This document shows positions 53,242 to 63,807 of a stretch of 64,000 nucleotides of DNA, in pieces. The first letter of the stretch is position 1. Each line of letters starts with the position of its first letter. A program made the position numbers and the translations under genes. This DNA comes from Inquilinus sp042743185 (GTDB lineage Bacteria > Pseudomonadota > Alphaproteobacteria > DSM-16000 > Inquilinaceae). The stretch is taken from the NCBI RefSeq assembly GCF_042743185.1, contig NZ_JBHYMS010000034.1, positions 11,756-75,755 of the forward strand. The letters are read 5' to 3'. The notes below the pieces were generated by a model. The model was not told where the DNA came from. It saw only the letters and a list, made by a program, of their open reading frames with translations, and did no database searches.

Positions 53242-53535
53242 ATGATTCAGAGCAACTTCTTCGAATGGCTCGGCGAGGCGCTGGGCGGGGTGATCGGCTT
53301 CATCATCCGCGCGATCCGGGCGGTGGTCGACGGCCTGGGCGGCGCCGTCGACGACTTCCTCGACGGCATGGCCCGCGCGATCGGGATGAACAGCTCGATC
53401 TTCTCCTTCGCGCTGCTGATCCTCGGCCTGTTCCTGCTCTACACGTCCGTGCGCGCCTTCATCGCCAAGTCGATCGTGGCGGGGATCGTCTGGGCGGTGC
53501 TGGGGCTGATGGTGCTGAGTTGGGTGGTGCGATGA
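53242..53535 (+). CDS. Small membrane protein between leucine-catabolism genes
   Basis: This 97-residue protein has an amphipathic first half (MIQSNFFEWLGEALGGVIGF and following helices) and a strong transmembrane segment near residues 52-95 (FALLILGLFLLYTSVRAF...VAGIVWAVLGLMVLSWVV), possibly two helices. It starts five bases after the carboxylase stop, and its stop overlaps the start of the hydratase gene (GATGAG), so it is embedded in the operon. No family recognised. Confidence 0.7.
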   Translation: MIQSNFFEWLGEALGGVIGFIIRAIRAVVDGLGGAVDDFLDGMARAIGMNSSIFSFALLILGLFLLYTSVRAFIAKSIVAGIVWAVLGLMVLSWVVR

Positions 53536-54308
53536 GCGCGGTTCGGATCGAGATCGAGAACGGCGTCGGCACGGTCGTCATGGACCGGCCCGATCGCCAC
53601 AACGCCTTCGACGAGCATGTCATCGCCGAGCTGACCGCAGGCTTCGCCAGGCTGGGCGCCGATGATGCCGTGCGCGCGGTGGTGCTGCGCGGCGCGGGCA
53701 AGAGCTTCTCGGCCGGGGCCGATCTCGACTGGATGCGCCGGATGGCGACCTATGACGAGGCCGCCAACCTGGCCGACGCCCGGGCGCTGGCGGCGCTGAT
53801 GCGCACCATCGACACCCTGCCGAAGCCGACGGTCGCCCTGGTCCATGGCGCGGCCTATGGCGGTGGGGTCGGTCTGGTCGCCTGCTGCGACATCGCCATC
53901 GCCACCGAGGCGGCCGGCTTCTCGCTCTCCGAGGTCAAGCTCGGCCTGATCCCGGCGGTGATCAGCCCCTATGTCGTGCGCGCCATCGGCGCCCGCGCCG
54001 CCCGCCGCTACTTCCTGACTGCCGAGCGCTTCGACGCGGTCGAGGCCCGGCGGCTCGGCCTGGTGCACGAGCTGGTGGCGGGCGACGGGCTGGAGGAGGC
54101 GGCGCGGCAGATTCTTATGTCACTGCGCGGCAACGGCCCGGCGGCGGTCCGGGCGGCCAAGGATCTGGTCGCGGCGGTCGCCGGCCGGCCGCCGGCCGAG
54201 GTCGAGGAGGACTGCGCCCGCCGCATCGCCGCGATCCGCGCCGGCGAGGAGGGCAGGGAAGGCGTCGCCGCCTTCCTGGAGAAGCGGAAGGCGTCCTGGC
54301 TCGGGTGA
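53532..54308 (+). CDS. Methylglutaconyl-CoA hydratase (LiuC-like)
   Basis: This 258-residue crotonase-family enzyme hydrates 3-methylglutaconyl-CoA to HMG-CoA in leucine degradation. It has VVMDRPDRHNAFDEHVI, the oxyanion-hole motif SFSAGADLDWMRRMA typical of this subgroup, HGAAYGGGVGLVACCDIAIA, and the catalytic-region SEVKLGLIPAVISPYV. It is third in the operon after the carboxylase beta gene. Its stop abuts that of the convergent membrane-protein gene. Confidence 0.88.
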   Translation: MSAVRIEIENGVGTVVMDRPDRHNAFDEHVIAELTAGFARLGADDAVRAVVLRGAGKSFSAGADLDWMRRMATYDEAANLADARALAALMRTIDTLPKPTVALVHGAAYGGGVGLVACCDIAIATEAAGFSLSEVKLGLIPAVISPYVVRAIGARAARRYFLTAERFDAVEARRLGLVHELVAGDGLEEAARQILMSLRGNGPAAVRAAKDLVAAVAGRPPAEVEEDCARRIAAIRAGEEGREGVAAFLEKRKASWLG

Positions 54309-54686
54309 TCAGCCCGCCGGCGCGGACCAGGCCCGCACGACATTGACCAGGAACAGCAGCATCGAGGCGAGGGTCAGCAGCGAGCCGATGATGACCACGG
54401 CCTCCTGCTGCCGGGTCGTCGCCAGGTAGATGCCGAGCGGCAGCAGGATGGCGCCGGCGGCGGCGATCCAGAAATGCAGCACGCCCAGCCCGCCGGACTT
54501 GGCGAAGCCCAGCCGGTAGCCGATCCCGAACAGGGCGAGCGAGACCCAGCCGACGAGATTGATGTGGGTGTGCACCGGCACCAGCTGGAAGTCATGGGCC
54601 ATGCCCATCTGGATCCCGAGCAGCATGCCGGCCAGCCCCATCAGCACGGCCAAGGTGAAGAACGCTCTGTCGATGCTGCCCATCAT
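54309..54686 (-). CDS. Four-helix membrane protein with HxHINLVGW motif
   Basis: This 125-residue inner-membrane protein has four helices and the motif MGMAHDFQLVPVHTHINLVGW, which resembles the first haem-binding helices of cbb3-type oxidase subunit I and small relatives found next to respiratory genes. Three histidines could bind haem or copper. GAGGGG precedes the ATG at 54686. Its role is unknown; the match is by motif only. Confidence 0.7.
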   Translation of the reverse strand: MMGSIDRAFFTLAVLMGLAGMLLGIQMGMAHDFQLVPVHTHINLVGWVSLALFGIGYRLGFAKSGGLGVLHFWIAAAGAILLPLGIYLATTRQQEAVVIIGSLLTLASMLLFLVNVVRAWSAPAG

Positions 54687-54887
54687 GTCCCCTCGTCGAT
54701 CGCCGGCGGCATATCGCAGGTGCCGATCCTGTCCTGCCGCGCCGAAGGATGCGCCGAACCGCTCTGCCCGACCTGTTACGGACGGCACAGCGTGGCCCGG
54801 CGCATTCCCGCCCCCCAGGCGTGATGGCAGTCTCGTCCGATCGCGGTTCCGAGGCACTCCCCGAGGATTAGGGGATAGGCCTGCGGA

Positions 54888-56897
54888 TCACTCGGCCCAA
54901 TGCCCGTACAGATTGGGCATCAGCCCGGCCAGGGCGCTGAAGCGTGCCCAGGACTTCGCCTTCCGCCGGGTCCAGCCGGCCTCGGCGATCGCCGACAGCC
55001 GGGGGAAGACCAGGCGGTCGAACACGGCGCGGTCGGTCATCGGCTCGGACCAGATGCAGGCCTGGACACCCATCAGGTGCTTCAGCTGGTCCTCGGTCCA
55101 GCCCCGGGTGGCCTCGAACTCGTAAGTCTCCTGCGGGCCCGACCAGCCGGCCCAGCCGGCGCCCGGCTCGGACCAGGCGGTGCCCTGCGACATGTCGAGA
55201 TAGTAACGCTGTCCCGGCGCGACCACGATGTCGTAGCCGCGGCCGGCCAGCTCGGCGCTGACCTCGACCGAGCGCCAGCCGACCAGGTAGCTCTTGTCCT
55301 TCTCGATCACGTCGCCATGCGCCGCCTCCTCCCAGCCGCCGGTCACGACGCCGCGCGAGGCCAGGAAGCACTGGATTCGCCGCAGGAACCCGGCCTGCAG
55401 CACGGCGGTCGCCGAGCCTTCGATGGCGTCGGCGCCGTGCCGGTTGCCGATGGTGTTCACCAGCTTGGCGTGCTGCTCGGCCATCGCCTCGCCGCCGACC
55501 TGCCGCAGGCGGTCGAGCGCGAGCGGCGATCCCGACCAGGCGGCCAGCGGCACCTCGTCCGCGCCGACATGGATGATCCGGGACGGGAACAGCGCGATCA
55601 GCTCGTCGAACACGGTCTCGAGGAAGCCGTAGACCGGTTCATGGGCCGGGTTCAGGCAGTTGTCGGGAAAGCCCTGCACCGACTGGTATTCGCCGTGCTC
55701 GGCCGGGTCGCGCAGCTGCGGCAGCGCCTGCAGCACGGCGTGGCAATGGCCGGGGATGTCGATCTCCGGCACCACGACGATGCCCAGCCGGTCGGCCAGG
55801 GCGACCAGGTCGCGGATCGCCTGCTTGCTGTAATAGCCGCCCTGCGGCTCGGGGCCGGAGCCGAGCAGCGGCGGCAGCGCCAGCCCGTGGCCGCGCCAGG
55901 CGCCGACCCGCGTCAGCTCCGGATAGGCATCGATCTCGACGCGCCAGGCCTCGTCGTCCGACAGGTGCCAGTGGAAGCGGTTCATCTTGCTCCAGGCCAG
56001 CAGCTGCAGGAACCGGGCGACCTCGGCCGAGGAGTAGAACTGCCGGGCGACGTCGAGATGCGACCCGCGCCAGCCATGCGCCGGGGAGTCCATGATTTCC
56101 CCGGTTTCGGGGAATAGGAAGGTCTCGGGGTGGCGCCTGACGCCACGCCAGATCTGGCCGAGCGTGATCAGGCCGTAGAGCAGGCCGATGCGGGTCGAGG
56201 CCCGCACGGTGACGCCGGTCTCGGAGAAGGCGATGCGATAGGCCTCGGGCCCAAATCCCGGCTCGGTTAAGAGTGCGACGGTCAGCCCGCCCTCCGCCTC
56301 CGGCCGCACGATACCTTCGGCCGGGAACAGTGCGGCGGTCAGCTCGGCGAAGGCGGTGATGGCCTGCTCGGCGTTGGCGCCTTCTCCCTTCGGCGCCAGG
56401 CCCGCGGGCACCGTGCGGCGGCCGCTCACGCCGACCTTCTCCGGCCAGGGAATGACGGAAATCGGGACCGGAGCCGAGGCCGGGACCGGGAAGCGCTCGG
56501 TGCCCCGCTTCAGCGGTGCATTGTCGGCGGCGGAATGCGTCGGCGCGACGGCGGCCGGCGCGGTCGACCCGTCGGCCAGCACCACATAGGCGGTGGTGGC
56601 GCCGTCGGTCCAATGGCGGAGAGGGTAGCTCAGCCCCCGTGCCGTCAGCGTCCAGCTGTCGCCGGGCGCCAGTTCGATGCCCGGCGGCGGGGTGAACTCG
56701 GAATGATTGGACAGCCGCGCCGTCAGCGCGCCGCCCTCGATGGTCGCGGCCGGGTCGATCCGGGCCGGGCCGCTGACGCAGAGCGTGAAGCCCGAAACCG
56801 TCCGGCCCGACCGGTTGGTCAGCCGCAGGGTGTAGCTCAGGGCTTCGCCGCCCGCGGCGGGCTTCCAGAAGGTCTCGAGGCGGAACGGGGACGTCAT
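54888..56897 (-). CDS. Beta-N-acetylhexosaminidase (GH20)
   Basis: This 669-residue glycosidase removes terminal N-acetylglucosamine from chitin fragments or glycoconjugates. It has an N-terminal carbohydrate-binding-like domain (1-130), GH20b domain, and a TIM barrel with GSHLDVARQFYS, FHWHLSDDEAWRVEI, and the catalytic Asp-Glu pair in HVGADEVPLAAW. It lacks an obvious signal peptide, so it may act on imported oligosaccharides. The perfect TGGTCTAGACCA palindrome 26 bases upstream suggests control by a DasR/NagQ-type GntR repressor. Confidence 0.92.
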   Translation of the reverse strand: MTSPFRLETFWKPAAGGEALSYTLRLTNRSGRTVSGFTLCVSGPARIDPAATIEGGALTARLSNHSEFTPPPGIELAPGDSWTLTARGLSYPLRHWTDGATTAYVVLADGSTAPAAVAPTHSAADNAPLKRGTERFPVPASAPVPISVIPWPEKVGVSGRRTVPAGLAPKGEGANAEQAITAFAELTAALFPAEGIVRPEAEGGLTVALLTEPGFGPEAYRIAFSETGVTVRASTRIGLLYGLITLGQIWRGVRRHPETFLFPETGEIMDSPAHGWRGSHLDVARQFYSSAEVARFLQLLAWSKMNRFHWHLSDDEAWRVEIDAYPELTRVGAWRGHGLALPPLLGSGPEPQGGYYSKQAIRDLVALADRLGIVVVPEIDIPGHCHAVLQALPQLRDPAEHGEYQSVQGFPDNCLNPAHEPVYGFLETVFDELIALFPSRIIHVGADEVPLAAWSGSPLALDRLRQVGGEAMAEQHAKLVNTIGNRHGADAIEGSATAVLQAGFLRRIQCFLASRGVVTGGWEEAAHGDVIEKDKSYLVGWRSVEVSAELAGRGYDIVVAPGQRYYLDMSQGTAWSEPGAGWAGWSGPQETYEFEATRGWTEDQLKHLMGVQACIWSEPMTDRAVFDRLVFPRLSAIAEAGWTRRKAKSWARFSALAGLMPNLYGHWAE

Positions 56898-56922
56898 CGG
56901 GCAGGCCTCCGTGAAGAGGTAA

Positions 56923-56934
56923 TGGTCTAGACCA
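56923..56934. promoter_or_regulatory. DasR/NagQ-type operator palindrome
   Basis: TGGTCTAGACCA, a perfect 12-base palindrome identical to the core of the dre site bound by GlcNAc-responsive GntR/HutC regulators. It lies in the divergent promoter of the hexosaminidase and FAD oxidoreductase genes. No such regulator gene is in the window. Confidence 0.75.
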
Positions 56935-56995
56935 CGATGACGTGATTCGGCTCTGTCCGGATATGCTATGCGGGCGTCGGAAAGGCAGCCAGATC

Positions 56996-58237
56996 ATGAT
57001 CAGAAGCGATGTCGCCGTGCTCGGGGCCGGAATCGTCGGGGTCTCGGCCGCCCTGCATCTGCAGGCGCGCGGCCGGTCGGTGGTGCTGGTCGACCGGCGC
57101 GGCCCGGGCGAGGAGACCAGCCACGGCAACGCCGGGCTGATCGAGCGCGCCAGCGTCGTGCCCTACGCCTTCCCGCGCTCGCTGCTGGACCTGCTGCGTT
57201 ACGCCGCCAATCGCCGGATCGACGCCCGCTACCACTGGGCCTTCCTGCCGCGGATCGCGCCCTGGCTGTTCCAGTACTGGCGTCACTCCTCCCCGGCCCG
57301 CCTGGCCGAGGCGGCTCGGGCGATGCTGCCGCTGATCGAGCGCTGCCTGGACGAGCACCGGCCGCTGCTGGAGCAGGCCGGCATCACCCATCTGGCGCGC
57401 GACACCGGCTGGCTCTCCGTCTATCGCACCGCCCGCAGCCTGGAGGCCGGCGTGGCGGGGACGGCCGCGGCCGCAGCCCACGGCCTCGGCTTCGGCGTGC
57501 TCGACCCGGCGCAGGTCCGGGCGCTGGAGCCGCACCTGGCGGATGGGCTGACCGGCGGCGTGCACTGGCAGGACCCGGTCTCGGTCTCCGACCCCGGCGC
57601 CGTGACCAGGGGCTATGCCGAGCTGTTCCTGCGCCGCGGCGGCCGACTGGCTCAGGCCGACGCCCGGTCGCTGCAGCCGGGGGAGGGCGGCTGGAGCCTG
57701 CAGGGGCCGGACGGTCCGGTGCTGGCGCGCGATGCGGTGGTGGCGCTCGGGCCCTGGTCGCTCGACCTGCTGCGGCCGCTCGGCTACCGCCTGCCGCTCG
57801 CAGTCAAGCGCGGCTACCACATGCATTACCGGCCGCGCGGCAATGCCGTGCTGCATCGCCCGGTGCTGGACGACGACCAGGGCTTCCTGCTGACGCCGAT
57901 GGCGCGCGGCGTGCGTCTCACGACCGGCGTGGAGATGGGCCCGCGCGACGCGCCGCCGACGCCGGTGCAGCTCGACGCCGCCGAGGCTGCCGCGCGAATC
58001 CTGTTCCCGCTGGAGGCCCGGGCCGACGACCGGCCCTGGATGGGTGCCCGGCCCTGCCTGCCCGACATGCGGCCGGTGATCGGGCCGGCCCCGCGCCACA
58101 AGGGGCTGTGGCTCGCCTTCGGCCACGCCCATCACGGCTTCACCCTGGGGCCGGTCACCGGCCGGCTGCTGGCCGAGATGCTGACCGGCGGCGAGACCGT
58201 GGTCGACCCGTCGCCCTATCGCGCCGACCGGTTCTGA
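56996..58237 (+). CDS. FAD-dependent amino acid oxidoreductase (DadA-like)
   Basis: This 413-residue DAO-family flavoprotein has the dinucleotide-binding VAVLGAGIVGVSAALHLQAR and the C-terminal GLWLAFGHAHHGFTLGPVTGRL. It resembles D-amino acid dehydrogenases. ATG at 56996; a GTG at 56942 is possible but weaker. The metallophosphoesterase gene follows after 14 bases. The dre-like operator may coordinate it with the hexosaminidase, suggesting amino sugar or D-amino acid (peptidoglycan fragment) use. Confidence 0.87.
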   Translation: MIRSDVAVLGAGIVGVSAALHLQARGRSVVLVDRRGPGEETSHGNAGLIERASVVPYAFPRSLLDLLRYAANRRIDARYHWAFLPRIAPWLFQYWRHSSPARLAEAARAMLPLIERCLDEHRPLLEQAGITHLARDTGWLSVYRTARSLEAGVAGTAAAAAHGLGFGVLDPAQVRALEPHLADGLTGGVHWQDPVSVSDPGAVTRGYAELFLRRGGRLAQADARSLQPGEGGWSLQGPDGPVLARDAVVALGPWSLDLLRPLGYRLPLAVKRGYHMHYRPRGNAVLHRPVLDDDQGFLLTPMARGVRLTTGVEMGPRDAPPTPVQLDAAEAAARILFPLEARADDRPWMGARPCLPDMRPVIGPAPRHKGLWLAFGHAHHGFTLGPVTGRLLAEMLTGGETVVDPSPYRADRF

Positions 58238-58251
58238 GAGGAGCATCAGGC

Positions 58252-59601
58252 ATGCCTGACTCCATTCCCGCCCTGCTGCCGCGGGGGCAGGGGCATCAGT
58301 TCGTCCTTTACGGTGATTCCTGCTCCGGCGTCCCCGGCGCCCTGCATGAGCGGACCTTCGCCGCGGTCAATGCCGTCCTCCGCCGTCTCGCGCCACAGCC
58401 GGAGTTCATCCTGTTCCCCGGCGACGAGATCATTGGCCTGACCGTGGACGCCGAGGCCCTGCGGGCGCAGTGGCGGCATTGGCTGGACCAGGAAATGGGC
58501 TGGCTCGACCGCCGGGCGATCCCGATCTGGCACACGACCGGCAACCACACCGCATATGACGAGATGAGCGAGGCAGTGTTCCGTGATGTGCTCGACCTGC
58601 CACGAAACGGGCCGCCGGGGCATGAGGGCCTGTCCTACTGGGTCCGCCGCGGCGACCTGCTGATGGTCTTCGTCCACACGCTGTGGACCGGCCTCGGCGG
58701 CGAGGGCCATGTCGAGACCGACTGGCTGCGCCGGGTGCTCGAGCAGCATGCCGATGCGCGGTACAAGCTGGTGGTCGGCCATCACCCGGCCCATCCGATC
58801 AACGGCTTTTCCGGGCCGTGGCAGCGCGAGATCGGGCCGGAGCACTCACGGGCGTTCTGGAGCATCCTGGTCGAGGCCGGCGTGCTCGCCTATGTCTGCA
58901 GCCACATCCTGGCCTATGACGTCCAGGTGCATGGCGGCGTGCTGCAGCTCTGCACCGGCGGCGCTGGCACGGCCCACCGCATGCCCGAGGGAGTGGAGTA
59001 CCACCACTGCGTCCAGGCCGCGCTGGATGCCGAGGGCCTGCGCTGTCAGGTGCTGGACACGGATGGCCGCATCCGCGAGCGGCTGCACTGGCCGCCTCCC
59101 CCGATCCCCGAGGAGGCCTGGTACATCCTGCCGGCGGGAGAAAGCAGCGCGCCGCTGGCCGGTCGGCTGGAGCCCGGCCGGTTCGTCGCCTTCCGCTTCG
59201 CCGGCCAAGCCGCCCCGGCTGGAACAAGTGCCGCTCAGACCCTGGTCTCGGCATTCGACCCCGGCAGTCTTGCGCCGCTCTGGATCGGCCTGCGCGGGCC
59301 GCGGCAGACCTTGACCATCATCCTGGGGCGGGAGCCGGGCCGCAGCCCCTTCTACTGGCACGGCCCGGCGCTGTCGGGTGCCTTCGACATCCGGTTGCTG
59401 CTCCATCCCGACATGGGGCCGGGCGGCATCCTGTGCCGTCGCGACGGGGAGCCCGGCTGGTCCTCGCTGGCGGCGGCTTCGGCCACCGGGATCGAGCGGC
59501 TGGGCTGGCCGGCCCGATGGAGCGTCGGGCATGGGCAGCGCGGTGAAGCTGACCGCAGGTTCCAGGGCACTGGCCTGCGGGTGTCGGTGGCAGCCGGCTG
59601 A
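58252..59601 (+). CDS. Calcineurin-like metallophosphoesterase with C-terminal domain
   Basis: This 449-residue protein has metallophosphoesterase motifs GDSCSG, FPGDEI, GNHTAYDEM and VVGHHPAHP in residues 15-200, and a C-terminal region of about 200 residues of beta-rich sequence that I do not recognise. No signal peptide. GAGAGGAG precedes the ATG. It is co-transcribed with the FAD oxidoreductase. Substrate unknown. Confidence 0.8.
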   Translation: MPDSIPALLPRGQGHQFVLYGDSCSGVPGALHERTFAAVNAVLRRLAPQPEFILFPGDEIIGLTVDAEALRAQWRHWLDQEMGWLDRRAIPIWHTTGNHTAYDEMSEAVFRDVLDLPRNGPPGHEGLSYWVRRGDLLMVFVHTLWTGLGGEGHVETDWLRRVLEQHADARYKLVVGHHPAHPINGFSGPWQREIGPEHSRAFWSILVEAGVLAYVCSHILAYDVQVHGGVLQLCTGGAGTAHRMPEGVEYHHCVQAALDAEGLRCQVLDTDGRIRERLHWPPPPIPEEAWYILPAGESSAPLAGRLEPGRFVAFRFAGQAAPAGTSAAQTLVSAFDPGSLAPLWIGLRGPRQTLTIILGREPGRSPFYWHGPALSGAFDIRLLLHPDMGPGGILCRRDGEPGWSSLAAASATGIERLGWPARWSVGHGQRGEADRRFQGTGLRVSVAAG

Positions 59602-59667
59602 GATCGGTGGCGAGGCAGAGGCCGCCGTTCTAGTCTGCCGGCTGCATCCATTGTGGGACGCTGACCG

Positions 59668-60303
59668 ATGTTCGATCCGGCAACGCTCGCGCTGTTCATG
59701 GCCGCCGCCCTGGCGCTGAACCTCACGCCCGGGCCCGACATGCTGTTCTGCTTCGCCAACGGCGTCGCCCGCGGCCCGCGCGCCGGGCTGGCCGCGGCGC
59801 TCGGCATCGGCGGCGGGGCGGCGGTGCACACTCTGGCGGCGGCGCTCGGCCTGGCGGGGCTGTTCGCCGCCTCGCCGGCCGCCTTCGAGATCCTGCGCTG
59901 GGGCGGGGCCGCCTATCTGCTGTGGCTGGCGATGAAGGCGCTGCGCAGCACCGCATCGGGCCTCGGCGCGGCCGGTCCGTTGCCGCCGCGGCCGGCGGGC
60001 CGGATCTTCCTCGACGGCATGGTCACCAATGTCCTGAACCCGAAGGTGGCGCTGTTCTTCATCGCCTTCCTGCCGCAATTCGTCGACCCGGCGCACAGCG
60101 CGGCGCTGCAGATCCTGGTGCTGGGCACGCTGCTGAACCTCTCCGGCACCGCGGTGAACGCCCTGGTCGGGATGTCCTCGGGCGGCCTCGGGCAACTGCT
60201 GTCGCGGCGGCCGATCGTGGCGCGGCTGCTGAACGGCTTCACCGGCATCGTCTTCCTCGGCCTGGCGGCGCGCTTGGTGTTGGCCGACGGGCGGCCGAAA
60301 TAG
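59668..60303 (+). CDS. LysE-family amino acid exporter
   Basis: This 211-residue, six-helix inner-membrane protein has the LysE signature LNLTPGPDMLFCFANGVARGP and VLNPKVALFFIAFLPQFVDP. The second LysE-family gene in the window (other at 29822-30448); they share only family features. Located just upstream of the carboxylase alpha gene, so export of a branched-chain amino acid is possible but unproven. Confidence 0.88.
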   Translation: MFDPATLALFMAAALALNLTPGPDMLFCFANGVARGPRAGLAAALGIGGGAAVHTLAAALGLAGLFAASPAAFEILRWGGAAYLLWLAMKALRSTASGLGAAGPLPPRPAGRIFLDGMVTNVLNPKVALFFIAFLPQFVDPAHSAALQILVLGTLLNLSGTAVNALVGMSSGGLGQLLSRRPIVARLLNGFTGIVFLGLAARLVLADGRPK

Positions 60304-60381
60304 CGGTTCGATTTCCCGCGTGCGCCGCGGACCGGCCCTGTTAGATTGTTGCCCGAACCCAGCGCAAGTTCCGGGACAGGA

Positions 60382-62349
<1,968 letters not shown>

Positions 62350-62350
62350 C

Positions 62351-63253
62351 ATGCTCCCGACCAGAGTTCGAATCGTCGAGGTCGGCCCGCGCGACGGGCT
62401 GCAGAACGAGACAGCGGTGGTGCCGCTCGAGACCAAGGTCGGACTGATCGATCGGCTGTCGGCCACCGGGCTGACGGTGATCGAGGCCGGCGCCTTTGTC
62501 AGCCCGAAATGGGTGCCGCAGATGGCCGATTCGGCCGAGGTGATGGCGCGGATCGCGCGTACACCCGGCATCTCCTACCCGGTGCTGGTGCCGAACGAGA
62601 CCGGCCTCGACGCCGCGCTCGCCGCCGGGGCGACCGAGATCGCGGTGTTCGGCGCTGCCTCGGAGAGCTTCAGCCGCCGCAACATCAACTGCTCGATCGC
62701 CGAGAGCCTGGCGCGATTCGTCCCGGTCGTGGCCCGGGCCCGGGCCAGCGGGCTCAAGGTGCGGGGCTACGTCTCCTGCGTGCTCGGCTGTCCTTATGAA
62801 GGCGAGGTGCCGGCGGGGAAGGTGGCGGAGGTCTCGGCCGCGCTGTTCGACCTGGGCTGCTATGAGATCAGCCTGGGCGACACCATCGGCGTCGGCACGC
62901 CCGGCAAGGCCGTGGCGATGATCGAGGCCGTGGCGGCGCGGATTCCGCGCGAGTCGCTGGCGGTCCATTTCCACGACACCTACGGCATGGCGGTCGCCAA
63001 CATCCATGCCGTGCTGGAGCGCGGGATCGCCGTGGTCGATTCGGCGGTGGCTGGGCTGGGCGGCTGCCCCTATGCCAAGGGCGCCACGGGGAATGTCGCG
63101 ACCGAGGATGTGGTCTATCTTCTGGACGGCCTCGGCATCGCCAGCGGCGTCGCCCTGGACCGGCTGCTCGATGCCACCCGATTCATCTCGGGCGTGCTCG
63201 ACCGGCCGCCGGCCTCCAGGACGGCCCGCGCGCTGATCGCCCGCGACGCCTGA
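62351..63253 (+). CDS. Hydroxymethylglutaryl-CoA lyase
   Basis: This 300-residue TIM-barrel enzyme cleaves HMG-CoA to acetoacetate and acetyl-CoA, the last step of leucine catabolism. It has VEVGPRDGLQNE, ASESFSRRNINCS, SCVLGCPYEG, HFHDTYGMAVANI and the signature GLGGCPYAKGATGNVATED with the catalytic cysteine. Immediately downstream of the carboxylase alpha gene. Confidence 0.95.
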   Translation: MLPTRVRIVEVGPRDGLQNETAVVPLETKVGLIDRLSATGLTVIEAGAFVSPKWVPQMADSAEVMARIARTPGISYPVLVPNETGLDAALAAGATEIAVFGAASESFSRRNINCSIAESLARFVPVVARARASGLKVRGYVSCVLGCPYEGEVPAGKVAEVSAALFDLGCYEISLGDTIGVGTPGKAVAMIEAVAARIPRESLAVHFHDTYGMAVANIHAVLERGIAVVDSAVAGLGGCPYAKGATGNVATEDVVYLLDGLGIASGVALDRLLDATRFISGVLDRPPASRTARALIARDA

Positions 63254-63267
63254 TCCATCCCGAAGCG

Positions 63268-63286
63268 TGGCCGCGTGGTGCGGCCA
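63268..63286 (+). promoter_or_regulatory. Hairpin just before the DUF1489 ribosome site
   Basis: TGGCCGC and GCGGCCA form a seven-base stem with loop GTGGT, ending two bases before GGAGGAA. It could insulate the gene from the leucine operon or tune its translation. Confidence 0.35.
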
Positions 63287-63296
63287 TGGAGGAACT

Positions 63297-63719
63297 GTGC
63301 CTCTCCATCTGTTGAAGGTCGCCGTCGGCATCTCCGAGCCGGCCCAACTCGCCACGGTCCAGCAGGGCCGGCGCCATGTCGTCGACGGGCGCGAGGTCGT
63401 CTACGGCTACACCAAGCGCATGCCGACCCGGCGGGACGACCTGATCGACGGCGGCTCGATCTTCTGGGTGATCCGCCACGTCATCCTGGTGCGGCAGCCG
63501 ATCCTCGACATGTTCATGGTGACCGACGAGGACGGCGACACCTATTGCCGGCTGCTCTACGACCCGGAGCTGACGGCGGTGGAGGCCCGGCCGCTGCGCG
63601 CCTTCCAGGGTTGGCGCTATCTCGACCCGGACGCCGCACCGCGCGACCTGGGGGCGGCGTCGGAAAGCGACCTGCCGGCCCATCTGCAGCAGGAACTCAG
63701 GGCTCTCGGGCTGCTCTGA
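63297..63719 (+). CDS. DUF1489 family protein
   Basis: This 140-residue protein matches DUF1489, a family I know from alphaproteobacteria: start PLHLLKVAVGISEPAQL, YTKRMPTRRDDLIDGGSIFW, VIRHVILVRQPILDM. The start is a GTG at 63297 immediately behind a strong GGAGGAA, which fits the family N-terminus; the longer frame to 63267 does not. Function unknown, with an RNA-binding or translation role sometimes guessed from conservation. Confidence 0.88.
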   Translation: MPLHLLKVAVGISEPAQLATVQQGRRHVVDGREVVYGYTKRMPTRRDDLIDGGSIFWVIRHVILVRQPILDMFMVTDEDGDTYCRLLYDPELTAVEARPLRAFQGWRYLDPDAAPRDLGAASESDLPAHLQQELRALGLL

Positions 63720-63771
63720 ACGGGGCTCTCCGGGGGCCGGAAAAGAAATTCACGGAAGTGCAAAAAAGCGC

Positions 63772-63800
63772 TTGCGCGGTCCGGATCACCCCCCTATAAA
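63772..63800 (+). promoter_or_regulatory. Strong stable-RNA promoter, probably for an rRNA operon
   Basis: TTGCGC (63772-63777) and TATAAA (63795-63800) with an ideal 17-base spacer, preceded by an A run (63762-63767) like an UP element. The pattern resembles rrn promoters of Rhodospirillales. Transcription would begin near 63808. Confidence 0.65.
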
Positions 63801-63807
63801 CCGCTCC

